From: Clostridia bacterium
Lineage (GTDB): Bacteria; Bacillota; Clostridia; Christensenellales; UBA1242
DNA length: 8,124 nt
Reading direction: 5' to 3'
NCBI GenBank assembly: GCA_017456465.1
Contig: JAFTJJ010000124.1
Location: forward strand, 1 to 8,124
The notes beneath the pieces were generated by a model, which saw only the letters and a program-made list of their open reading frames with translations, searched no databases and was not told the origin of the DNA. Made by a program: the position numbers and the translations under genes. Shown piece after piece: positions 1 through 4,424 of this stretch (its first letter is position 1; each line of letters opens with the position of its first letter).

Positions 1-20
1 ACCGACTGAGCTAGTGAACC
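1..20 (-). tRNA. 5' end of a tRNA gene cut by the left window edge (isotype unknown, possibly Lys)
   Basis: On the minus strand GGTTCAC, TA, GCTC and AGTCGGT follow in the order acceptor strand, positions 8-9, D stem and D loop. The gene therefore starts at 20 and runs off the window. The anticodon lies outside, so the isotype cannot be read. The GGTTCACTAGCTCAGTCGGT type of start is common in Firmicute tRNA-Lys, but that is only a guess. It is the last visible member of the leftward tRNA operon. Confidence 0.6.
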
Positions 21-160
21 ATATATCATTTATTTTATTAAATTGTTTTCCGACTTACATACCGCAGGTGTCGGTATCGCGCTCTTCCCGGTCGCAAGTG
101 CAACTTGCTCCCCGCTTTGGCTATCGACTTGCCACAGGCAACTCGCTTTAACGCGTCGCG
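21..160 (-). repeat. GC-rich block of consecutive small hairpins inside the tRNA operon
   Basis: Roughly 40-160 is far richer in G+C than the AT-rich spacers around it, while 21-40 is ordinary AT-rich spacer. On the minus strand it holds at least three stem-loops in a row: CGAGTTGCC/GGCAAGTCG with one mismatch and a TGT loop, GCAAGT/ACTTGC with a TGC loop, and ATACCG/CGGTAT with a 7-nt loop. It directly continues the truncated tRNA 5' fragment at 161-179 and is followed by a second copy of that fragment at 1-20. No open reading frame or known RNA family was recognised. It may be a small repeat element or the remains of a rearranged tRNA gene. Confidence 0.45.
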
Positions 161-179
161 CCGACTGAGCTAGTGAACC
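161..179 (-). pseudogene. Truncated tRNA 5' fragment (duplicate of the tRNA start at 1-20)
   Basis: Positions 161-181 repeat 2-22 exactly (21 bp). The minus strand reads acceptor GGTTCAC, TA, GCTC, AGTCGG, then switches to CGCGACGCG instead of the expected TAGAGC that would close the D arm. No anticodon arm, T arm or matching 3' acceptor follows before the next copy, so this is not a functional tRNA. It lies 32 bp downstream of tRNA-Gln(CUG) in the same transcript. Confidence 0.6.
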
Positions 180-211
180 ATGTTTTCATTCGTTTTATAA
201 TTGATATTCTT

Positions 212-286
212 TGGCTGGGGTGGAAGGATTTGAACCCTCGAATGTGGGAGTCAGAATCCCATGCCTTACCACTTGGCGACACCCCA
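212..286 (-). tRNA. tRNA-Gln (anticodon CUG)
   Basis: This 75-nt tRNA has the acceptor strand TGGGGTG paired with CACCCCA, discriminator G and encoded CCA. The anticodon stem TGGGA/TCCCA carries the loop TTCTGAC, which gives anticodon CTG (reads CAG). The D loop keeps G18 and G19, and the T loop TTCAAAT keeps U54, U55 and C56. It sits 9 bp downstream of tRNA-Gln(UUG) and is probably a tandem duplicate that has diverged to the CUG anticodon. Confidence 0.95.
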
Positions 287-295
287 ATAAAGGTT

Positions 296-370
296 TGGCT
301 GGGGTAGCTGGATTCTAACCAACGAATGTCAGAGTCAAAGTCTGATGCCTTAACGCTTGGCTATACCCCA
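296..370 (-). tRNA. tRNA-Gln (anticodon UUG) with altered D-loop and T-loop
   Basis: The acceptor TGGGGTA pairs with TACCCCA, and discriminator G and CCA are encoded. The anticodon stem TCAGA/TCTGA with loop CTTTGAC gives anticodon TTG. The D loop reads AAGCGTTAA where the neighbouring Gln tRNA has AAGTGGTAA, so G19 is replaced by U. The T loop reads TTAGAAT instead of TTCGAAT, so C56 is replaced by A. Positions 19 and 56 normally form a tertiary Watson-Crick pair, so the two changes compensate each other. The gene is otherwise intact and probably functional. Confidence 0.93.
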
Positions 371-391
371 TCAGAGATTATAAAAGTTTTT

Positions 392-469
392 TGGGGTGAG
401 TAGTGGGAGTCGAACCCACGACCTCCAGAGCCACAATCTGGCGCTCTAACCAACTGAGCTATACCCACC
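392..469 (-). tRNA. tRNA-His (anticodon GUG)
   Basis: The anticodon loop ATTGTGG within the stem gives anticodon GTG. The gene encodes the extra G at position -1 that is the identity element of tRNA-His, opposite discriminator C73, followed by CCA. The acceptor GTGGGTA pairs with TACTCAC with one G-U. The T loop TTCGACT and the D loop (GTTGGTTA) are canonical. It lies 10 bp downstream of tRNA-Arg. Confidence 0.96.
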
Positions 470-479
470 ATAAAGATTT

Positions 480-556
480 TGGCGTGCCTGAAGGGATTCG
501 AACCCCTGACCCTCGCCTTAGAAGGGCGATGCTCTATCCAGCTGAGCTACAGGCAC
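480..556 (-). tRNA. tRNA-Arg (anticodon UCU)
   Basis: The acceptor GTGCCTG pairs with CAGGCAC, with discriminator G and encoded CCA. The anticodon stem TCGCC/GGCGA has the loop CTTCTAA, giving anticodon TCT, which reads AGA (and AGG). The T loop TTCGAAT is canonical. AGA is the preferred arginine codon in AT-rich genomes, so this is likely a major arginine tRNA. Confidence 0.96.
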
Positions 557-601
557 ATAAAGTTCCACAAGCCTTCGAATATCTATTTAATAAAAAAAAT
601 T

Positions 602-675
602 TGGAGCGGGTGATGGGAATCGGACCCACGCGACCAGCTTGGAAGGCTGGGATTCTACCATTGAACTACACCCGC
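602..675 (-). tRNA. tRNA-Gly (anticodon UCC) with C at position 55
   Basis: The acceptor GCGGGTG pairs with CACCCGC, and CCA is encoded. The anticodon stem CCAGC/GCTGG with loop CTTCCAA gives anticodon TCC, reading GGA and GGG. The T loop is TCCGATT instead of TTCGATT, so the near-universal U55 (normally pseudouridine, contacting G18) is C. The D loop still has G18 and G19. It is the first gene of the operon, starting about 26 nt after the predicted transcription start. Confidence 0.95.
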
Positions 676-707
676 ATCCATGCACATTTCAATCAACATG
701 CTAGTCA

Positions 708-736
708 ATAATAACACTAATTTTGGTGGTTGTCAA
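708..736 (-). promoter_or_regulatory. Consensus sigma-A promoter of the tRNA operon
   Basis: On the minus strand a perfect -35 box TTGACA (731-736) is separated by 17 bp from TATTAT (708-713), preceded by an extended -10 TGT (714-716). Transcription should start near 701, just upstream of tRNA-Gly. Such a near-consensus promoter fits a highly expressed stable-RNA operon. Confidence 0.85.
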
Positions 737-783
737 TAAAAAGCAAACAAAAAATACAATTTTTTTTGAAATCTCCCCCGCTC

Positions 784-812
784 TTGCAAATTTGATGGCG
801 ATGTGATATGAT
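784..812 (+). promoter_or_regulatory. Extended -10 sigma-A promoter for the 844-1554 gene
   Basis: TTGCAA (784-789), a 17-bp spacer and TATGAT (807-812), with TG at 804-805 forming an extended -10. Transcription would start near 819. An in-frame ATG at 808 therefore lies inside the -10 box and cannot be the translation start. The promoter is divergent from the tRNA promoter, with about 47 bp between the two -35 boxes. Confidence 0.75.
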
Positions 813-843
813 TTATCTTACTTTAAACTTCTGGAGAACTTTT

Positions 844-1554
844 ATGAGACAATCACATTACATCTGTGAAGACCCACTTTATGCAGAGAAAGAACTCTTT
901 CCCCTCATTGTGGAATTGTTTGTGAAAACCAAATTCAGGGCAACCGAAGAACGATTGGTGCAGGAAAACACCACTTTTTATGACTCTTATGGTTTGAAAC
1001 TGCTCAAAAAAGGCGGCCATTGCAAAGTGACAGCATCAACTGACAAAAAAACTTGCTCAGAAAATGTCATTGTTGAACTGAGACATGGAAAAAAGAATTC
1101 CACAAAACGCTTCACTGCCCAGTCTCTCGATTTCACAGCAGAAGAACTTTCCAAAGTTTTTGGTTTCAACAACGACCTCATCCCAATTGTGAAGTCACAA
1201 GCAGACATCAGCCACATTTTCATGGAATACACAACACCTGATGCTTGGTTTGGTGATCTAAAACCTCATTTTGATTTCGTTTCGTCTCAAATCACTGCCA
1301 AAAATTGCAAATATGAAACCAGTGGCAAAGCTTTCATGTTCTCACTCATTGACCGAACAGGGCTGCTTTACAACAATTACATCGCTTCAAGCTTTTCATC
1401 AGATGTTGAACATTGCTTTGATGTGTTTGACGCATTCATGAAATCAAAAAAAATCAAGAAAATTCCAAGCCACACTTACAGCGAACTATTGAACCTCAGC
1501 CAAAGTTCAAGTGCAAACACCAAAACTGATGAATCTGATGAATCTGAGGCATAA
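844..1554 (+). CDS. Hypothetical cytosolic protein, 236 residues, no recognised family
   Basis: The start is placed at 844 because GGAGA at 833-837 sits 6-7 nt upstream, whereas an in-frame ATG at 808 overlaps the promoter. The product has no signal peptide or membrane segment and begins MRQSHYICEDPLYAEKELF. Visible traits are a mixed alpha/beta-looking body, a basic lysine-rich stretch around residues 80-90 (HGKKNSTKR), several scattered cysteines (not in a zinc-finger pattern), and a low-complexity acidic tail with a short tandem repeat (DESDESE) at the C-terminus. No catalytic motif was recognised and no function is proposed. It is monocistronic: its own promoter lies upstream and a strong terminator overlaps its stop codon region. 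Codon use resembles spoIVA and the GH18 gene, so there is no sign of recent transfer. Confidence 0.85.
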   Translation: MRQSHYICEDPLYAEKELFPLIVELFVKTKFRATEERLVQENTTFYDSYGLKLLKKGGHCKVTASTDKKTCSENVIVELRHGKKNSTKRFTAQSLDFTAEELSKVFGFNNDLIPIVKSQADISHIFMEYTTPDAWFGDLKPHFDFVSSQITAKNCKYETSGKAFMFSLIDRTGLLYNNYIASSFSSDVEHCFDVFDAFMKSKKIKKIPSHTYSELLNLSQSSSANTKTDESDESEA

Positions 1555-1584
1555 AAAAATCACGGAACTGCTTCCGTGATTTTT
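1555..1584. terminator. Bidirectional intrinsic terminator between convergent genes
   Basis: A perfect 13-bp stem, AAAAATCACGGAA (1555-1567) with TTCCGTGATTTTT (1572-1584), encloses a 4-nt loop CTGC. T-runs flank it on both strands, so it can end the 844-1554 transcript rightward and the 1599-2357 transcript leftward. It starts directly after the stop codon at 1552-1554. Confidence 0.92.
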
Positions 1585-1598
1585 GTTTTGCAAACCAA

Positions 1599-2357
1599 TT
1601 ATTGTTGCGCTTGGTTCAAAGCTTTCTTTTCAAACTTTGCCCCAACCAAAAACATTGAAAACGCAAGCAAATACTCTGCTGGATAATAAAGTGCAATGCA
1701 AGCCACATCAAAGACATAGGGCGCAGATCCAAACACATTGAAAAGCAGCATGAGGTCTGAAAGGAAGAACATCAATGCCCCAATCATGATGACAACATTC
1801 AAAAGCTTGTTTTCCTTTTCAAACACGTTTGATATTGCTTTTCCAAGCATTGCAGAAATGATGACAGCATAGGCGATCACAACAGGCAGCATTCCACCAA
1901 ACTCAAAGTTTGGATATAAGAAAATCAAAAGCATCGCAGGAATCAAAATTGCAATCACACAAATGATGTCACGCACCTTGAATCTTGCCATAAAACAAAA
2001 TGCAACAAAGAAGAAAACGTGTCCCACCGCAAATAATGCTGCACCAATCACAAAAAAATCAATGAGCAAGATGTCCCCCAGCATTGCAAACACAAGCCCA
2101 ACCAGCATGAAAACCAAAAACTTTGTGTTTTTCATATTCCCTGATTTGTTCACAAAAAGCAAATTCAAAAGCCCAAACAAAACAAACAAAATGCTTGCTG
2201 ATCCTTTCGTGATGTATTTTCCGAGCTTGACATATTCCCCAAGCCCAACCGATGAAAACACAGAATTGCTTGTGATGAAAAATAACATTGCAATCATCAT
2301 GATCACCGCAAACATGATGTTCATGAGATATCCCTTTTCCAATCTTTTGTTGTCCAT
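1599..2357 (-). CDS. YhhN/TMEM86-family integral membrane protein (putative lysoplasmalogenase)
   Basis: This 252-residue, very hydrophobic protein has about eight predicted membrane segments (roughly 12-30, 52-69, 79-99, 101-124, 129-148, 155-173, 185-208, 217-240). It carries the conserved polar residues of the YhhN family inside membrane segments: LGD at 93-95, GH at 112-113, FLSD at 198-201 and YYPAEYL at 224-230. Animal TMEM86 members hydrolyse the vinyl ether bond of lysoplasmalogens; some bacterial relatives are thought to act similarly, but the substrate here is inferred. Plasmalogens occur in many anaerobic Clostridia, which would fit. The start is supported by GGAGG 8 nt upstream of the ATG; an internal Met at 12 lacks this. 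It is a single gene, convergent with 844-1554 and divergent from the GH18 gene. Confidence 0.85.
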   Translation of the reverse strand: MDNKRLEKGYLMNIMFAVIMMIAMLFFITSNSVFSSVGLGEYVKLGKYITKGSASILFVLFGLLNLLFVNKSGNMKNTKFLVFMLVGLVFAMLGDILLIDFFVIGAALFAVGHVFFFVAFCFMARFKVRDIICVIAILIPAMLLIFLYPNFEFGGMLPVVIAYAVIISAMLGKAISNVFEKENKLLNVVIMIGALMFFLSDLMLLFNVFGSAPYVFDVACIALYYPAEYLLAFSMFLVGAKFEKKALNQAQQ

Positions 2358-2388
2358 AAAAATTCCTCCAAAATTAATTCACACTCTT

Positions 2389-2404
2389 ATTTTAACACAT
2401 GTGT
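2389..2404 (-). promoter_or_regulatory. Possible -10 box and overlapping palindrome upstream of the YhhN gene
   Basis: The minus strand has TAAAAT (2389-2394) as a -10 candidate about 32 bp before the start codon, with no clear -35. Immediately upstream is the perfect 10-bp palindrome ACACATGTGT (2395-2404), in the spacer where a repressor could block polymerase. The palindrome is short enough to be chance. Confidence 0.3.
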
Positions 2405-2584
2405 GAAAATAAATAAAACAAATTTGAATGCTTTTGTTTTTTAAATTCATGTTTCAAAAACATGCCTTTTTGTCAGGTTTTATCGAATGTTATGCGAGAC
2501 ATAACACCAAGATTTTTGTCAAACATTGTCTGATGATGACATTGTTTTTGCATAAAGTCCACCGCTTCCCACCATACTACGCTT
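2405..2584. other. Divergent intergenic region with two hairpins and a 7-bp direct repeat
   Basis: No gene is seen here. CATGTTT (2448-2454) pairs with AAACATG (2458-2464) around a 3-nt loop and is followed by TTTTT, which could stop stray rightward transcripts. TGTTATG (2488-2494) pairs with CATAACA (2500-2506). ACATTGT occurs twice as a direct repeat (2523-2529 and 2539-2545), 16 bp apart, just upstream of the GH18 promoter candidate, a position suited to an activator site. Confidence 0.45.
2550..2580 (+). promoter_or_regulatory. Sigma-E-like promoter candidate for the GH18 gene
   Basis: GCATAAAG (2550-2557) and CATACTAC (2573-2580) have 18 bp between the ATA of the first and the CATA of the second. 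They resemble the mother-cell sigma-E consensus (ATA, 16-18 bp, CATACAnT). The spoIVA gene has the same GCATAAA core upstream. A sigma-A reading (TTGCAT, 19 bp, CATACT) is also possible. In both cases the transcript would begin at or within a few bases of the ATG at 2585. Confidence 0.4.
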
Positions 2585-3775
2585 ATGGAAAAAAATTTTT
2601 ATGAAGGCGATTCAAATGTCGCACAAAATCAACACACACACTCAAAAAAACGAAAATTCAAATTCTCAAAATCATGGAAGAAAAAATGGCTGCCATACAT
2701 CATTGGCTTTGCTTCCGCATTTGTGCTGAGCATTGGACTCATGTTTGCCTTTCCCACATCGATTGACATTGCACCCGAAAAACAGCAACAACAAGAACAA
2801 TCATCTGATGGCTGGCCAAACAAAGTCCTCGCCCCTTTCATGGACACAACATACTGGGTTCCTTCGTCCACTGGCTACAGCATTGGCGGTGTTGCTGACA
2901 TTGGAAAGATTGCGAAAGACACGGATCTGAGGTACTTCAACCTCGCCTTTGTGAACCCAAGCACAACCGATGCAGTGGCAGACGATGGCACAATCAATTG
3001 GTGCTGGGGTGGCTATGACTCCATTTCAAAAAATAACCCGAACGATGGTCAATATCAAGGCATCCTTGCAGCAATCAAAAACGTTCGTGACCTTGGCGGT
3101 GACATAACCATCTCTGTCGGTGGACAACTGGGAAAAGCCCCTTGGGTGGTCTCAAACAGCGAACAAAAACTTTATGAAATGTATAAAGACATAATTCAAA
3201 CTTACAACCTCACCCGCCTTGACCTTGACATTGAAGAAAGTAATCAGGGCGAAAACGAAAACCAAATCAATGCAAAAGCAATCAAGCGCGTTCAGGATGA
3301 AACAGGTGTCAAAATCATTCTAACCATCCCAATCATGCCAGATGGTTGGAAAGAAAAACAACTCAAAGTAATAAACGCATATTTGGACGCTGGCGTAAAT
3401 GTCGAACTCATCAACTCAATGACAATGTGTTATGGCTATGGGGTTTATGAATCCGAGGACTATGGTGACGCCTCAGTCCGCGCAATGGAAAATGCAAACA
3501 AACAACTCATCGAAATCTATAAATCCCGCGGAATCCCACTTTCAGAAGCCGATGCCTATAAGAAAATGGGAGCAACAGTCTCTCTTGGCTATGAAAGCTC
3601 ACTCTATCCAACCTTCACTCCTGAAATGGCTTCAAAGGTCGCCGAGCACGCGAGAGCAAAATCCTATGGAATGCTCAGCTTCTGGTCAGTTGGCAGAGAC
3701 GCCAAACTCCAAGAAAACTCAGGCGTCACAACCAAACATGAATTTTTGGATCAGATGTATCAATACTTGGGATAA
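2585..3775 (+). CDS. Membrane-anchored family 18 glycoside hydrolase (chitinase-like)
   Basis: This 396-residue protein has a short lysine-rich cytoplasmic head (20-35), one membrane anchor (about 36-56), a Gln-rich linker (67-73) and a GH18 barrel. Seen motifs are LAPFMDTTYW at the first strand, YFNLAFVNP (117-125), CWGGYD (140-145), ITISVGG (174-180) and the catalytic DxDxE as DLDIE (213-217, Glu217 the proton donor). MTMCYGYG (279-286) and SFWSVGRD (365-372) with the barrel-closing Trp follow. The pattern resembles the PF-ChiA/ChiC-like bacterial chitinases. Substrate could be chitin or another GlcNAc polymer, including peptidoglycan; this cannot be decided by eye. It acts outside the membrane. 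The ATG at 2585 is the only in-frame start before residue 53, yet no Shine-Dalgarno precedes it. It appears monocistronic. Confidence 0.9.
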   Translation: MEKNFYEGDSNVAQNQHTHSKKRKFKFSKSWKKKWLPYIIGFASAFVLSIGLMFAFPTSIDIAPEKQQQQEQSSDGWPNKVLAPFMDTTYWVPSSTGYSIGGVADIGKIAKDTDLRYFNLAFVNPSTTDAVADDGTINWCWGGYDSISKNNPNDGQYQGILAAIKNVRDLGGDITISVGGQLGKAPWVVSNSEQKLYEMYKDIIQTYNLTRLDLDIEESNQGENENQINAKAIKRVQDETGVKIILTIPIMPDGWKEKQLKVINAYLDAGVNVELINSMTMCYGYGVYESEDYGDASVRAMENANKQLIEIYKSRGIPLSEADAYKKMGATVSLGYESSLYPTFTPEMASKVAEHARAKSYGMLSFWSVGRDAKLQENSGVTTKHEFLDQMYQYLG

Positions 3776-3829
3776 GCGTTCACCACATAGAAAACAAAAA
3801 ATATATAAATATAAAATCAATTTAAAAGT

Positions 3830-3895
3830 TGGCACCACAGTTTTTGGAATCCCAAAAACTTTGCGTCTGGTGCCAGACAGGCGAAAAATGTGCCA
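3830..3895. other. Structured element with mutually exclusive pairings downstream of the GH18 gene
   Basis: TGGCACCA (3830-3837) is complementary to TGGTGCCA (3868-3875). Its first six bases are also complementary to GTGCCA (3890-3895). Inside lies the hairpin AGTTTTTGG/CCAAAAACT (3839-3847, 3852-3860). A further stem GTCTG/CAGAC (3865-3869, 3874-3878) can form only if the 8-bp pairing is broken, giving a possible three-way junction. No long U-run follows on the plus strand, so it is not an obvious GH18 terminator. No known RNA family was recognised. Confidence 0.5.
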
Positions 3896-3896
3896 T

Positions 3897-3930
3897 AAAA
3901 AAAGGACTGAACATGGTTTTTGTTCAGTCC
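3897..3930 (-). terminator. Minus-strand intrinsic terminator
   Basis: A perfect 9-bp stem, GGACTGAAC (3904-3912) with GTTCAGTCC (3922-3930), has a 9-nt loop. On the minus strand it is followed at once by seven T residues, while on the plus strand no T-run follows. It therefore ends leftward transcripts coming from spoIVA or the repeat array and protects the convergent GH18 gene. Confidence 0.85.
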
Positions 3931-4007
3931 GAATGAAAAGCCACGATTTTTCGCAATTTCACACCCTCTTTATAACGGCGAAGCTTGCGTATTATACAAA
4001 GAAAAAA

Positions 4008-4140
4008 GCACTAAACTCATTTTTCGCACCCCCTTTAAGGGCATAGTTTTATTACAGTGCTAAAAACAAAGAAAAAGCCAGGCAGGCGTGTACTCCCTGT
4101 ACATAACTGTCTGACTTTTTTGCATGTTTTGACGCAATGT
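4008..4140. repeat. Tandem structured repeat, unit A
   Basis: This is the first of three tandem units. Domain I (4008-4061) is closed by AGCACT/AGTGCT, with AAACT/AGTTT and an inner CCCTT/AAGGG hairpin nested inside. Domain II (about 4072-4120) is a long A/T-flanked stem containing the hairpin TGTAC-TCCCT-GTACA (4089-4103), ending in CTGACTTTTTT. The tail is GCATGTTTTGACGCAATGT. It matches unit C almost base for base apart from a variable stretch at about 4021-4030 and two substitutions (4072 region and 4078). Orientation of any transcript is unknown. Confidence 0.85.
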
Positions 4141-4145
4141 AAAAA

Positions 4146-4275
4146 AACACTAAACCTGTTCCATCGCACGGCACTCGCGGGCATAGTTTTTGTGCTATGC
4201 TAAGATGCAAAAAAAATCAAGGCACGGCTCGTACTCCCTGTACTTGCCTGTCTTGATTTTGCATAATTTATATAA
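4146..4275. repeat. Tandem structured repeat, unit B (divergent)
   Basis: This unit starts 138 bp after unit A. It keeps CACTAAAC, GGGCATAGTTTT and the 13-nt hairpin GTACTCCCTGTAC (4231-4243). The outer stem of domain II is ATCAAG/CTTGAT where unit C has GTCAG/CTGAC, so sequence changed but pairing was kept. The CCCTTTAAGGG hairpin of domain I is replaced by a GC-rich stretch (4165-4180). A different hairpin GCATAG/CTATGC (4181-4186, 4195-4200) forms instead. It ends in CTTGATTTT. Confidence 0.8.
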
Positions 4276-4277
4276 AA

Positions 4278-4409
4278 GCACTAAACTCATTCCATGTTCC
4301 CCTTTAAGGGCATAGTTTTATTACAGTGCTAAAAACAAAGGAAAAGTCAGGCAGGCGTGTACTCCCTGTACATAACTGTCTGACTTTTTTGCATGTTTTG
4401 ACGCAATGT
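4278..4409. repeat. Tandem structured repeat, unit C (next to spoIVA)
   Basis: This unit starts 132 bp after unit B and is near-identical to unit A. Domain I spans 4278-4331 (AGCACT/AGTGCT). Domain II has the fully paired outer stem GTCAG/CTGAC, which has a mismatch in unit A, and the UCCCU-loop hairpin at 4358-4372. The unit ends 15 bp before the spoIVA stop codon. Confidence 0.85.
4337..4391. terminator. Probable spoIVA terminator formed by domain II of repeat unit C
   Basis: Read leftward from spoIVA, this is the first strong hairpin after the stop codon. A-rich sequence and GTCAGACAG pair with CTGCCTGAC (one G-U), followed by TTTTCC. Read rightward, the same stem ends in CTGACTTTTTT, so it can terminate in both directions. 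Units A and B repeat the arrangement further downstream, giving several terminators in series before the one at 3897-3930. Confidence 0.6.
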
Positions 4410-4424
4410 GATGAAAATATGCCC

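Noticed and set aside
403..711. Open frame on the plus strand across the tRNA cluster, with GIRTPDPRLRRAMLYPAELQ
   Set aside because: It is the antisense translation of tRNA-His, tRNA-Arg and tRNA-Gly. Such peptides are well-known false proteins in databases.
808..843. Upstream ATG that would lengthen the 844-1554 gene by 12 residues
   Set aside because: It lies inside the -10 box and has no ribosome-binding site; the ATG at 844 has GGAGA at proper distance.
1963..2406. 147-residue open frame on the plus strand
   Set aside because: It is antisense to the YhhN-family gene, is low in complexity (Lys, Thr, Ser, Pro) and has no ribosome-binding site.
3924..3962. Minus-strand 12-codon peptide (GTG start after GAGGG) overlapping the terminator, like an attenuator leader, with TATAAT at 3991-3996 upstream
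   Set aside because: No suitable -35 box is seen and no gene lies downstream in that direction, so an attenuation function makes no sense; probably chance.
3432..4046. 204-residue open frame running out of the GH18 gene into the repeats
   Set aside because: It is a shifted reading of the GH18 coding region followed by non-coding structured sequence; it has no start signals of its own.
4008..4409. CRISPR array
   Set aside because: The repeating unit is about 135 bp with internal hairpins and there are no short repeats alternating with unique spacers, and no cas genes.
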